Assembly: GCF_029955155.1 (NCBI RefSeq)
Contig: NZ_JAPNOZ010000012.1
Span: 1 to 64,000, forward strand
Origin: Psychrobacillus sp. NEAU-3TGS
GTDB lineage: Bacteria > Bacillota > Bacilli > Bacillales_A > Planococcaceae
Length of the DNA: 64,000 nucleotides
Direction: 5' to 3'
This document shows, piece by piece, positions 7,580 through 16,100 of this stretch (its first letter is position 1; every line of letters begins with the position of its first letter). Below the pieces are notes generated by a model. That model was not told the origin of the DNA and did not search any database. It worked only from the letters and a program-made list of their open reading frames with translations. The position numbers and the translations under genes were made by a program.

Positions 7580-8734
7580 TTAACCTTTACGTTCTAGTTT
7601 TCGATATACAAGCGCAATTAACATTGCTGGCAGGGTACAAACTATCATGCCGATAAAGGCATATCTTGGCTCAACTTCGTATAAATAGCCTCCTAAAATG
7701 GTAAACAGTGCTGTACTCCAGCTAAGTGCAAGCGTTGAATATATGCCTTGGGCTTTCGAAACTTGTGCTTGTGAGATGTTGTTGATAATGTATCTCATAA
7801 AGGCATAATGCGCCATAGCAAACGAGAATGCATGCAAAATTTGTGCGACACTGAAAACAATTACATTTGGAAAGGCAAACACTAATATCCAGCGAATGGA
7901 AGAACCAATAGCTGCTAATGTTAATAAAGTGCCAACTGAAAATTTGCTAAATCGTTTATCTGCTATTGAGAAGAATACAATTTCTGAAATCACAGCAATG
8001 TTAATAATGAGACCAATTAGGTATATTGGTGCGTGAATATCTTGTAGAAAAATATAGCCATAATTGTAATAAGTGGCATGTGCTGCTTGCAGTAAAACGA
8101 CAATCATGAGTACTAAACCAAAATGTTTGATACGGAATAAATGTAACATGCCGACTTCTTGTGTTTGGTCTACTTGCGGTTTTTCAGATAAAATACCAGG
8201 TGCACTCATAAAACCAAGATACACAAAACCAATTATCCCAAGAAATAGTGCCCAAAAAATAACTCCATCCCCAAACATCCCCGTAAAAATGGTTAAAATC
8301 AAGCCGACTGAGACAAAACCAATAGATCCCCATTGACGACTTCTTCCATAGTGTCTTAGTTGTTTACTTTGCAAAAGGACACTGGCAGCACTTTCTAAAG
8401 TAGGCATCAGAGCTGGATAAAATAAGTGTAAAAAGATGGTTACTATTAGTAGACCAGCAAAGGAGCTTGTCGGAATATAACAAAGAAGTGCAACCAGTGT
8501 GCCGATTCCAGCCATTATTAATAAGATTTTACTGCTAAATCTCCCCGATAAATAAGGAAATGCAAATAATGTGGACATGCCTCTTGCAATTAAACCGAAA
8601 CTCATAATCAAGCTAGCTTGTGACACGGTAATTCCTTTTGTATAAATCATCCACCCTGACCAAAAAGGTAGAAAAATGCCCCATGTCAGAAAAAAACTAA
8701 AAAAACGTATACTCATCCAGCGTTGTGCGTTCAT
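7580..8734 (-). CDS. MFS transporter, 3-phenylpropionate-transporter-like (PPP/YwbF type)
   Basis: This 384-residue, 12-helix major facilitator protein starts at MNAQRWMSIRFFSFFLTWG, with GAGGGGGAA upstream of the ATG at 8734. The N-terminal motif FLTWGIFLPFWSGWMIYTKG and the RQWGSIGF sequence after helix 4 are typical of the HcaT/YwbF group. The protein would be a plasma-membrane proton symporter; the substrate is unknown. It is divergent from a Crp-type regulator with 82 bases between the starts, and a 20-bp perfect palindrome lies in that gap. The regulator therefore probably controls it. Confidence 0.85.
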   Translation of the reverse strand: MNAQRWMSIRFFSFFLTWGIFLPFWSGWMIYTKGITVSQASLIMSFGLIARGMSTLFAFPYLSGRFSSKILLIMAGIGTLVALLCYIPTSSFAGLLIVTIFLHLFYPALMPTLESAASVLLQSKQLRHYGRSRQWGSIGFVSVGLILTIFTGMFGDGVIFWALFLGIIGFVYLGFMSAPGILSEKPQVDQTQEVGMLHLFRIKHFGLVLMIVVLLQAAHATYYNYGYIFLQDIHAPIYLIGLIINIAVISEIVFFSIADKRFSKFSVGTLLTLAAIGSSIRWILVFAFPNVIVFSVAQILHAFSFAMAHYAFMRYIINNISQAQVSKAQGIYSTLALSWSTALFTILGGYLYEVEPRYAFIGMIVCTLPAMLIALVYRKLERKG

Positions 8735-8783
8735 TTTTATTCCCCCTCGTTGAATACATGGTATCATGTAAAGAAATATGAAT

Positions 8784-8803
8784 AATATGAGATATCTCAT
8801 ATT
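8784..8803. promoter_or_regulatory. Perfect 20-bp palindrome between divergent transporter and regulator genes
   Basis: AATATGAGAT and its exact reverse complement lie back to back, 13 bases before the regulator ATG and 50 bases before the transporter ATG. Its size and symmetry suit a dimeric Crp/Fnr-type operator, although the half-site does not match the Crp TGTGA or Fnr TTGAT consensus. Function is inferred. Confidence 0.55.
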
Positions 8804-8816
8804 TTCGAGGTGGAAT

Positions 8817-9488
8817 ATGGAAGTTTACAAAGATGAAAAAAAAAGAATATATTTGGAAAATAACTCAATAGCATATTTATTTGGTTTTCAAGTTGATGAA
8901 TTTATAGAGGTACATGAATATCAACGAGGTGAATGGATTATTCAAGAGGGAATGAGACCGGATTTTTTATTTTATGTAATGGAAGGAGCAGCTAAAATAT
9001 ATATAACACATCAAAATGGGAAAGTATCCTTAATTAATTTTATCAGTGCCAATGATTACATTGGGGAAATGGAATTATTAAATGATGTGTATTATACAAA
9101 GGGGATTCAAGCATCAACGAAGACCATTTGTTTTGCACTTCCATTTTATCGATATCGCACACAATTAATGGAAGATGCAAAATTTTTACGTGAATTAACC
9201 AAATTTTTAAGTGTAAAAGCTACACTTAGGGCAGCAAAGTATTCGCAAAGCCTTGCTTTCCCGCTTGAAAATCGGCTTGCGGATTTTATATTGCAAACTG
9301 CAGATGAAGGGATATATAAGGAGAAACACATAACTGTTTGTGATTATTTAGGTGTATCCTATCGCCACTTATTGCATGTACTTAAGCAATTTTGCGATAA
9401 AAATTACTTGCAAAAGGAAGGGCGTAACTATCAAATTATACATTACGATTCCTTGTATAAACTTGCCGAGGTTTTGAAGCATAATTGA
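8817..9488 (+). CDS. Crp/Fnr-family transcriptional regulator, YeiL-like
   Basis: This 223-residue protein has a cyclic-nucleotide-binding-type beta barrel (about residues 20-120; RGEWIIQEGMRPDFLFYVME) and a C-terminal Crp-type helix-turn-helix (about 145-215; ENRLADFILQTADEG, HITVCDYLGVSYRHLLHVLK). The YVMEGAAKIY segment and overall layout resemble the YeiL/CarD-like Crp subgroup. The ATG at 8817 follows GAGGTGG closely. An upstream ATG at 8778 would place the palindrome inside the gene and has no ribosome site. It probably regulates the divergent MFS transporter and itself. Confidence 0.85.
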   Translation: MEVYKDEKKRIYLENNSIAYLFGFQVDEFIEVHEYQRGEWIIQEGMRPDFLFYVMEGAAKIYITHQNGKVSLINFISANDYIGEMELLNDVYYTKGIQASTKTICFALPFYRYRTQLMEDAKFLRELTKFLSVKATLRAAKYSQSLAFPLENRLADFILQTADEGIYKEKHITVCDYLGVSYRHLLHVLKQFCDKNYLQKEGRNYQIIHYDSLYKLAEVLKHN

Positions 9489-9511
9489 CTATTAAACATA
9501 ATTACTATAGG

Positions 9512-9596
9512 TTCTTCTTCAACAAACGCGTTGCATTGATTCAACAAGAGATTAATGCCCATTTTGTTGCAGTTATTGAACTAACGTCCTGCATAT
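9512..9596 (+). repeat. Possible degenerate repeat copy
   Basis: The segment begins CTTCTTCAACAAACGCG and, about 65 bases on, shows TTGAACTAACGTCCTGC. It therefore resembles the two ends of the short repeat type with a diverged middle. The match is weak. Confidence 0.4.
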
Positions 9597-9639
9597 CATA
9601 TTAGCGAGAGTATCTTAATGGAGAATCCATCATTCGAAT

Positions 9640-10105
9640 TGATAATGAAATTTCGAACAAGAAGACCGGATATATCACTTATAAAATATTCAATACAAAT
9701 CTTTTATCAAGTGCTGAATATTTATATGATGTAGCAGACTCAATTTCAGGTGACGAAGTATATATCATAGAGAAATTTCTAGAATGCTCGGAAAAAAATA
9801 AATTAAGTTTAAAAAACAAAAAGATTTTATCTTTGATACAATTAAGGTTCAAAGAAAGTACCGTGGCCAAGGGTATGGTCGTTCGGCAATGACCGACTTG
9901 ATTAAATTATGCATAGTATTAGAAGGATTATATTGTCTTAAAACCAGCACCTATTGAAGGGAAACTAGGATCTCGGAATAGGAAAGCAATGATTCGATGA
10001 CTAATAGGCTTTTATAGTTTGCTTGGCTTTCAAAATTACCAAATAGAAGATGAGGAGTCGATTATGTACCTCGCACTTGAAGAAATTGATTATCCTAATT
10101 ATTAA
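9640..10105 (+). pseudogene. GNAT acetyltransferase relic
   Basis: Fragments in different frames read VYIIEKF, KVQRKYRGQGYGRSAMTDLI (the acetyl-CoA-binding R/Q-x-x-G-x-G/A loop), YSLLGFQNYQIEDEES and MYLALEEIDYPNY. Together they cover the C-terminal half of a GNAT fold. Several frame changes and stops separate them and no start is visible. Homologues of this size usually run about 150-180 residues. The stretch from 10106 to 10370 holds nothing I can identify. Confidence 0.6.
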
Positions 10106-10371
10106 TGAGAATAAATTGAGATAGCTAAAGGCTTTCATTAGATTCAACTATTTGTAAAAGAATTAGAAAAGGACGGAATGAGTATACAAATTTATTGTTA
10201 CATTTAATTATATTCTTTATGTTTTAGTGTCCAACTTTATAGTAATTCCATAATTGACTTAAGCGTAATAATGCGTGTTATGGGCAACTGTAGTATACAT
10301 CTTTATTGTCATTTCACAAAATTTTGTACAGTTACATTAAAGTAGGTTACTGTAATTTATAAAAGAGTGTT

Positions 10372-10409
10372 AAAATCACCTCTCTAGTTTAAATGAGAGG
10401 TGATTTTTT
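10372..10409. terminator. Terminator-like hairpin
   Basis: AAAATCACCTCTC / GAGAGGTGATTTT encloses a 10-base loop and is followed by TT on the + strand. It is a strong symmetrical hairpin in a gene-poor gap. Confidence 0.65.
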
Positions 10410-10438
10410 GTTGGATGCCTATGTTAAAATAGCTATAG

Positions 10439-10490
10439 ATTGTGAAGGGTTACACTTAAACTAACGCGGCAGTTTAGCTGAATAAGAAAG
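10439..10490 (+). repeat. Dispersed palindromic repeat, right half only
   Basis: This is the right-hand module TTGTGAAGGGTTACACTT, AAACTAACGCGGCAG and TTTAGCTGAATAAGAAAG. The left half is absent. Confidence 0.8.
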
Positions 10491-10497
10491 TTTTTAG

Positions 10498-10531
10498 CTT
10501 CTTCCACAATCGGGTCAGATTGTGGAAGAAG
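10498..10531. repeat. 14-bp perfect inverted repeat
   Basis: CTTCTTCCACAATC and its exact complement flank GGGTCA. The arm starts with the same CTTCTTC as the dispersed repeat family and abuts the copy at 10439, but the rest differs. It may be a distinct small repeat or a hairpin that belongs to that copy. Confidence 0.6.
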
Positions 10532-10554
10532 GAATAACAAATTAAGTGAAAAAA

Positions 10555-10577
10555 AAACATCCTATAAAGGATGTTTT
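10555..10577. terminator. Terminator of the azoreductase gene
   Basis: AAAACATCC / GGATGTTTT with a 5-base loop and T-runs on both sides lies 30 bases past the minus-strand stop at 10607. Confidence 0.75.
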
Positions 10578-10606
10578 TAATTATAGTGTAATTTAATTTG
10601 ATGCTT

Positions 10607-11254
10607 TTATTTCTTCGCTAATTCAGAAGCAACCTTTTTAGCTTCTCCATATGCTTTTTGTAAAATCTTATCTCTATCAGCACCTAGTAAATCAGTTCCC
10701 TGCACTCGAATAATGTCGTAATCTTCAAGGCCCATAAAGTTGAACATTGATTTTAAGTATTTGTGTGAGTATTCAACTTCGGTATACCAGTCGTTATTGG
10801 TATAGATTGCGCCGCTTCCTTGTATCACAACAATACTTCTTCCGTCTTTGAGTAACCCAACTGATCCTGTGTCAGTATATTTAAATGTTTCCCTTGCAAT
10901 CAAAATATTGTCCATATAGTCTTTTAACTTTGATGAAACATTAAAGTTATGCAATGGGTAAGCAATAACATACTTATTTGCGCTTTTGAATTGTTTTAAT
11001 ATCTCATTCATACGCTCTGTTACTTCTTGCTCTTGGTTAGTAAGCTCTTGTCCATTTCTTAATTTTCCCCATGCGGTTAGAACACTTTCATCTATCATCG
11101 GTACTACTTCACTGTACAAGTTAATCTGTTCAATGATTTCATCATTAGAATGTAGCTCTTTGTAGCTTTTCATAAAGTGTTCCAGAACATTTAAACTTAC
11201 TGAAGAAGTTGAATCAACTATTGGATGTGCGTTTATTACAAGAATTTTACTCAT
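10607..11254 (-). CDS. azoR: FMN-dependent NADH:quinone/azo reductase AzoR
   Basis: This 215-residue flavodoxin-fold enzyme reduces azo bonds and quinones with NADH in the cytoplasm. The N-terminal MSKILVINAHPI phosphate-binding strand, PLHNFNVSSKLKDYMDN, TGSVGLLKDGRSIVVIQGSG and FMGLEDYDIIRVQG match the AzoR family along its whole length. An AGGAGG site precedes the ATG. It is divergent from an Rrf2-type regulator with 196 bases between the starts, the usual layout for redox or thiol-stress control of such enzymes. Confidence 0.93.
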   Translation of the reverse strand: MSKILVINAHPIVDSTSSVSLNVLEHFMKSYKELHSNDEIIEQINLYSEVVPMIDESVLTAWGKLRNGQELTNQEQEVTERMNEILKQFKSANKYVIAYPLHNFNVSSKLKDYMDNILIARETFKYTDTGSVGLLKDGRSIVVIQGSGAIYTNNDWYTEVEYSHKYLKSMFNFMGLEDYDIIRVQGTDLLGADRDKILQKAYGEAKKVASELAKK

Positions 11255-11450
11255 AGATGTATTCCTCCTAGATGAATTGTCAGTATAATTGATGACTATA
11301 TAAATCGTCGATTAACGCTGTCTGTAATTGGAGCTTTATTAATATACATCGAATAGTAGTTTGTGTCAAATTAAAAAATATATGTACCTTCTAGTTTGTG
11401 TTAATATACAAATACACTTACTATCTAGAATAATAAAGCAGGTGAACTAA

Positions 11451-11960
11451 ATGAAATATAGTGTAATGGTTGAATATGCTTTGCATAGTCTTGTTTATTT
11501 AATTGATGTTCCTTCAGATGAAAGCATAGGTATAAAAGATCTTTCAGAATTTCAGGGACTCTCAGAGACATATCTATCTAAAGTTTTCGGTAAATTATCT
11601 AAGGCTGGTATCGTAAGTTCTATACCTGGGGTAAATGGGGGGTATAAATTGGCAAGAGCCCCTGAAGAGATATCTTTTTGGGATGTAATACGAGCAGTAG
11701 AAGGAATTAAGCCTATTTTTCAGTGCCAGAATATTTTAAAGAATAGTCTTATGTATGTAGACAAAGAAAAGTGCTCTTCTTGCACTTCAGGTAATTCTGC
11801 TTGCACCATTAATTTAGTAATGCTAGAGGCAGAACAGCAAATGTATGCGTTTCTAAGTAGTAAGACTATTTCATGGTTAGATAAAGAACTCGAACAAGTG
11901 CTTCCAAAAGAAATAAGAGTAGGTTCCCGAGAATACTTTAAAAGAAATGACTCTATTTAG
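11451..11960 (+). CDS. Rrf2-family transcriptional regulator
   Basis: This 169-residue protein has the N-terminal Rrf2 winged helix (about 1-80; MKYSVMVEYALHSLVYL, ISDLS-like IKDLSEFQGLSETYLSKVF, GGYKLARAPEEISFWDVIRAVEG) and a later cysteine cluster (CQN..., KEKCSSCTSGNSAC). Rrf2 members sense Fe-S status, NO, cysteine or electrophiles. The spacing C-x(n)-C-x2-C-x6-C does not exactly match the IscR/NsrR pattern, so the ligand is open. Its position next to azoR suggests a redox- or quinone-responsive repressor of that gene. Confidence 0.9.
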   Translation: MKYSVMVEYALHSLVYLIDVPSDESIGIKDLSEFQGLSETYLSKVFGKLSKAGIVSSIPGVNGGYKLARAPEEISFWDVIRAVEGIKPIFQCQNILKNSLMYVDKEKCSSCTSGNSACTINLVMLEAEQQMYAFLSSKTISWLDKELEQVLPKEIRVGSREYFKRNDSI

Positions 11961-11993
11961 AACCTTTACTTTAAACTCATTTATGTTAATAGC

Positions 11994-12110
11994 ATCTTCA
12001 ACTAAAAGACCATCATTTAGATGGTCTATTTTTACGTTTTAATAATTAGGTAAATTTCAGCTATCCATCGTGAAATGTTACACTTAAACTAACGAAGCAG
12101 TTTAGTCTAA
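11994..12110 (+). repeat. Dispersed palindromic repeat, type A with shortened left end
   Basis: ATCTTCAACTAAAAGACC runs directly into the hairpin GACCATCATTTAGATGGTC plus a T-run. The ACGGGTGCTTTAGC module is missing. The right end reads TGAAATGTTACACTT and CGAAGCAGTTTAGTC. Confidence 0.85.
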
Positions 12111-12510
12111 TCAGGATTGACAGTAGGGCTGCGAGGTACAAAAGCGCTGGAGGCTTATTCAGCCACAGCATTGCATGGAAGAAGGAGTGATGCAGTATTG
12201 TAGAGTTGTAGTTGAAATAATGCCATAGGTGTACGAATCGGTGAATTATCCTCATAAAAGAGGAAGAATAAAAGAGTTAGTCCAGTGTGGAGACCACATG
12301 CCCAGGCACTAATCCTGCCCAGCGGAAACTTAATACCGAACAGTTAAAACAAGCTACGATGCATTGCTCCAGCACAACACGTAGGTGTACATCCGACTCT
12401 AATTGCGGGTCGGCTAAAGTAAGTTTATGTCAGTCTAGTAATAACACCCAGAACAGTGCATACCGGGTAGAAAAGTGAGTGTCCGAAGAATAGCAAATGA
12501 CCATATTCAA
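12111..12510. other. Unexplained segment of higher GC, no convincing reading frame
   Basis: This stretch is clearly richer in G and C than its flanks and has short pairing elements such as GTGTGGAGACCACA (12278-12300) and a CCGACTCTAATTGCGGGTCGG hairpin near 12390-12410. Short frames on both strands look like noise. It could be a decayed structured RNA (for example a group II intron domain) or an acquired non-coding block. I cannot identify it from sequence alone. Confidence 0.35.
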
Positions 12511-12517
12511 AAAGTTA

Positions 12518-12557
12518 CCTACATAAACCCTTACAATCTAGTTTATGTGGGCTGTTT
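12518..12557 (+). terminator. Terminator-like hairpin
   Basis: CCTACATAAAC / GTTTATGTGGG with a 12-base loop is followed by CTGTTTTG. It closes the unexplained GC-richer segment, which supports that segment being transcribed. Confidence 0.5.
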
Positions 12558-12590
12558 TGCATTGATCGCTTTTGCAAGGCTGTCATTAAA

Positions 12591-13439
12591 ATGCTCTTCC
12601 TTGAATACAATGGGGATGTTAACTATTACGTAGGGAGTGAATATCCGATTCCGACATTTGTAACGCAATCGTTAGAGGAGATTCGATTTTGGTCACGGAT
12701 AATGAAAGAACATGCTTTCTTTTTAAGTATCGGGTTTACAGCTGATCAAACAGAACTTGTTCAAGAAGCAAGGCATTTTATTCCAATATTTGAACAAATT
12801 CAAGAACAAGCAAACCTCTACAATGAACATACAGATCCTGGGGTCATTCAACAATTTAACATACAAGTGTATCAAGCGGTTGCTTCTATTTATGCTTTTA
12901 AACGGAAAGTACTGGGATTGATTTTGAGTTGTAAAATTGTTCAGAATAACATTCCATTATTAGTTGATCATACGAGTCGTGAAGCATATTATTTCGCAAA
13001 ACGATTAAAGGAACTAAATGAAGGTAAACTAATACCATTACCAGAAGCAATTATTAAAGAGAACGTGTTTTTCTTAAAAATAATGGCAGACCACTCAAAA
13101 TTTATTGGCCATTTGTTAGACCCTTCAGAACGAAAACTCGTTGATCAAGCGCGGGAGTTCAGTCATGATTTCGATCAACTTCTTTTTCAAGCGCAAGATT
13201 TAGATCATATGAGACCAGAATCAGAAACTCAACCACTTTTAGAACAATTTCTTGACCAAAATCGTGTTTCTGTCGTGTCGTTACGCGACTTCAAGAAAAC
13301 AGCAAGAGACTTAATTGAAGCATGCAAAATTAAGAGCAATATACCGGCTCTTCTTGCTGATCACGTTTTCCGTGAGGCGGATCACTTCCTTCATATTATT
13401 GATGCATTTGATGCGTACCTTATGGAACAAAAGCCTTAA
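12591..13439 (+). CDS. DUF2935 domain protein (tandem ferritin-like helical halves)
   Basis: About 282 residues form two similar halves. Half one has EEIRFWSRIMKEHAFFLS and later HTSREAYYFAKRL. Half two has ENVFFLKIMADHSKFI and later DHVFREADHFLH. The E...H and H..E pairs are placed like metal ligands in a helical bundle. The family is common in Bacillus and clostridial spore formers and its function is unknown. The start is uncertain: the ATG at 12591 has only a weak ribosome site, and family members usually begin close to the first EIRFW helix. The protein is soluble and monocistronic. Confidence 0.8.
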   Translation: MLFLEYNGDVNYYVGSEYPIPTFVTQSLEEIRFWSRIMKEHAFFLSIGFTADQTELVQEARHFIPIFEQIQEQANLYNEHTDPGVIQQFNIQVYQAVASIYAFKRKVLGLILSCKIVQNNIPLLVDHTSREAYYFAKRLKELNEGKLIPLPEAIIKENVFFLKIMADHSKFIGHLLDPSERKLVDQAREFSHDFDQLLFQAQDLDHMRPESETQPLLEQFLDQNRVSVVSLRDFKKTARDLIEACKIKSNIPALLADHVFREADHFLHIIDAFDAYLMEQKP

Positions 13440-13664
13440 TTCGTCTTTAGGCAGCAAAAAAGATCCGTCTCCCGATTTATCTCATTCCGAAGTCAGTTTT
13501 TTTACTTTGTAGGTAAATTCGAGGTGACAGAATAGCGTCCGATTTCAGTGTCTTTCAGAAAAGTTGAGTCCTTCTACAAGGAAAGTTGTATCACAACGAT
13601 TTGGAAAATTGCTACTAGTGTTCAATTATCCTTTTCTTCATTGATTATAGAAAAAAAATCTAAC

Positions 13665-13921
13665 CTATCGATTTTTCATAAAGGAAAAATTGAACTGATT
13701 GTGGAAGACAATAGAATGTATTGAGTTTTTCTTAAAGTGATTTTCACCCTTATCCATAAACTCTATTATTTTATCCAATTTCTTTTCAAGTTCATTAAGT
13801 TGATGCTCTTTTGCCTGTTGATTCAAGTGTAATCTTCTTATAAACAGGTGAGAGATACTACAAATAAAACGAAAAGCCCCGATACTATAACCTGATAAAT
13901 CATGTCTCCCACATTAAACAC
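13665..13921 (-). pseudogene. DUF4083-like small membrane protein, frameshifted
   Basis: A GTG start at 13921 follows AAGGAGATG. The product begins VFNVGDMIYQVIVSG with a single membrane helix (LFVLFVVSL). After SLT the coding continues one frame over as LFIRRLHLNQQ, then NELEKKLDKIIEFMDKG, a coiled-coil-like tail, with a stop at 13665. One missing base near the CACCTG at about 13845 explains the break. The membrane helix plus LxxLEKKLDKIIE tail is the DUF4083 layout. No other gene is apparent between 13440 and 14030. Confidence 0.55.
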
Positions 13922-14040
13922 TAAAACATCTCCTTGTATATCAAACACAACTGAACATTATCTCTCACAATCGTAATTTCCTTATTTTTTCATTTTTAAT
14001 TGATAATAGAGTCTTTTTAGACAATAGTTGAGAATCATTT

Positions 14041-14120
14041 CACTTAAACTACGGGTGCTTTACTTTTAAAAAAGTAAAGCCTTTTTTCTTCAACTAACGA
14101 AACAGGTTTGTTGAAGAAGG
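14041..14120 (+). repeat. Dispersed palindromic repeat, type B
   Basis: CACTTAAACTACGGGTGC is followed by the hairpin GCTTTACTTTTAAAAAAGTAAAGC, a CTTTTTTCTT tract and the right end ACAGGTTTGTTGAAGAAGG. The 14121-14272 gap holds nothing else. Confidence 0.85.
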
Positions 14121-14272
14121 ATGTTATCAATTAAATAATATACGATCTGACTTCCATAAAGCACAACGAGGAAATTGTTTGACAACTTTATAATCAATAA
14201 AATATTAATAGGCAGTTGGAAGTAAACAGTTTACTCCAACAGAATCTTTTAGTTTTCTGTATCTTATCAATT

Positions 14273-15221
14273 TCAAAAATGCTCAAATCCAAATGAGAGT
14301 AGCTTACGAGTCTCAAAGAAACGAGCGTCATCACTTTTTGTACCCATCACAACCGAAATAAGTCGTTTATCCCCCTTTTGTGCAGTTCCTGTAAAACAAT
14401 ACCTGCAGTTTCCGTAAAACCTGTTTTTAATCCATCTACAGGATTAAAATATAAATCCTGATTATCGGGGTCTAGCATAGCATTTGAATTCTTTAAGGTT
14501 GTCCCATCGTATGCTAATTTGTATTCAAGAAGTTTGGTTGTTTCGATTACATCAGGGAAATCACGTAATAATTGGTTGGCGAGTAATGCAACGTCTTTTG
14601 CTGTCATAATATTTTCTGAACCATCGGTATTATATAATCCAGTTGAGTTTACAAAGTTTGTTTTGGAAGAAAGGCCCATTTTTTAGCTTTATCATTCATT
14701 AGCTTAGCAAATTTTTTCTCTGATCCTGCTATGTGCTCTGCTAAAGCTATCGTAGCGTTATTAGCAGAATAAATGACCATCGCACTATATAAGTCCCGAA
14801 CTGTTAAAACATCATCGTCTTTAACATAAATTTTAACTGCTCGAGGATCCATATTGTTTGCACTGTGAGACATTACAACCGGGTCATCCCATTCTATATT
14901 TCCATTTTCAATTTCCTCCAGTACTAAATACTCTGTCATCATTTTGGACATGCTTGCGACTGGAAAAGGAATATCTGCATCTTGTTCCATTAATATTTCT
15001 TCTGTAGATGCATTCAATAAAATTGCTGAGTGACCTTTTATGGTAGCCTCTAAAGAGGAATCTATGTAGGTTGTTGAGGGTCCAGATACCTCAATTATCT
15101 CGTTTATAAAACCTTGAACCTGATGACTTTGGCTGAAATTGTATGCTCCTGTATAGCACCCTATCAAAATGATGAGAATAATTAGTAATTGACTTTTTCT
15201 TTTTAGCTTCCTGCGATTCAT
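14273..15221 (-). pseudogene. D-alanyl-D-alanine carboxypeptidase (DacA/DacF-type PBP), two frameshifts
   Basis: All three penicillin-binding catalytic motifs are visible: SMSK (S-x-x-K), YSANN (S-x-N) and LKTGFTETAG (K-T-G). A membrane anchor (LLIILIILIGCYTGAYNF) starts the protein. The reading frame breaks twice: near 14674, where A6 should be A7, and near 14397, where GGTATTG should have one more T. The third frame ends GDKRLISVVMGTKSDDARF and so on to a stop at 14273. With both bases restored, a single enzyme of about 316 residues results. It trims the terminal D-Ala of peptidoglycan stem peptides outside the cell. It is divergent from a VanRS-like system that may control it. Confidence 0.8.
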
Positions 15222-15404
15222 CTTCTTTCCTCCGTCTCTTTTTCTCCTAAATCCTTATTAACATATCCTTATTGTAGTTAGCGAATATTAAAAGAAAGGA
15301 AAGAAAAGTTAAAGAATTTCTTAAGATTTCGGTGTAGATAGTTTTTCGAAAGTATCTATGTTTATAATATAAGAAGAATTTAGAAAAATAGGTGGAGATG
15401 TCTG

Positions 15405-16100
15405 ATGAAAGCAGCTATTTTAATAATAGATGACGATAATGATATTACGAATTTATTACGGATTTATTTAGAGGCGGAACACTACGAGGTTCATTTAGCC
15501 CATGATGGGGAAGAAGGCTTAAAAATGTTAGCAATGCAATCAACCGACTTAATTATTCTAGATGTGATGATGCCTAAAAAAGATGGTATTCTTGTTTGTC
15601 GTGAAATTCGACAAGATAATCAAACTGTACCGATTTTAATGTTAAGCGCAAAAGCAGAAGATATGGATAAAATATATGGACTTACGACGGGGGCGGATGA
15701 TTACCTTATTAAACCCTTTAATCCATTAGAGCTTGTAGCACGAGTAAAAGCATTGTTAAGACGATCTGGGTATTTACAAAGAAATACAGAATCCTCTAAG
15801 GAAGGTTTAATCTGTGGTCCTTTAGAAATAAATAAACAGAATCATACTGTGCTTATTGGTGATATCCCATTGAAATTGACCGCAATTGAATTTGATATTT
15901 TATGCCTGCTTTGCAGTAAGCCTGGTCGTGTATTTAGTTCGGAAGATATCTTTCAATTGGTATGGAATGAGCAGGAAATCTATTCAAGCAAAACGGTTAT
16001 GGTTCATATAAGTAATTTAAGAGCAAAACTTGACCGCGCATTAAATGGTGATAAAATGATTGAGACTGTTTGGGGAGTTGGTTATAAAATTGGTTATTAG
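15405..16100 (+). CDS. OmpR-family response regulator, VanR-like
   Basis: This 231-residue regulator has a receiver domain (1-118: acidic DDD near residue 10, phosphoacceptor D in LIILDVMMPKKDG, conserved K in YLIKPFNP) and a C-terminal OmpR winged helix (about 135-231; LTAIEFDILCLLCSKPGRVF, VMVHISNLRAKLD). The receiver and linker resemble VanR of glycopeptide-resistance systems. A GGTGGAGATG site precedes the ATG. The histidine kinase gene overlaps its 3' end, so the two are co-transcribed. The divergent carboxypeptidase gene suggests cell-wall control. Confidence 0.9.
   Translation: MKAAILIIDDDNDITNLLRIYLEAEHYEVHLAHDGEEGLKMLAMQSTDLIILDVMMPKKDGILVCREIRQDNQTVPILMLSAKAEDMDKIYGLTTGADDYLIKPFNPLELVARVKALLRRSGYLQRNTESSKEGLICGPLEINKQNHTVLIGDIPLKLTAIEFDILCLLCSKPGRVFSSEDIFQLVWNEQEIYSSKTVMVHISNLRAKLDRALNGDKMIETVWGVGYKIGY

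Noticed and set aside
12287-12478. Cys/Ser/Thr-rich frame of 63 codons
   Set aside because: It lacks a ribosome site, its composition reflects the local GC-rich block, and frames of similar length occur on the other strand. The block is better treated as non-coding.
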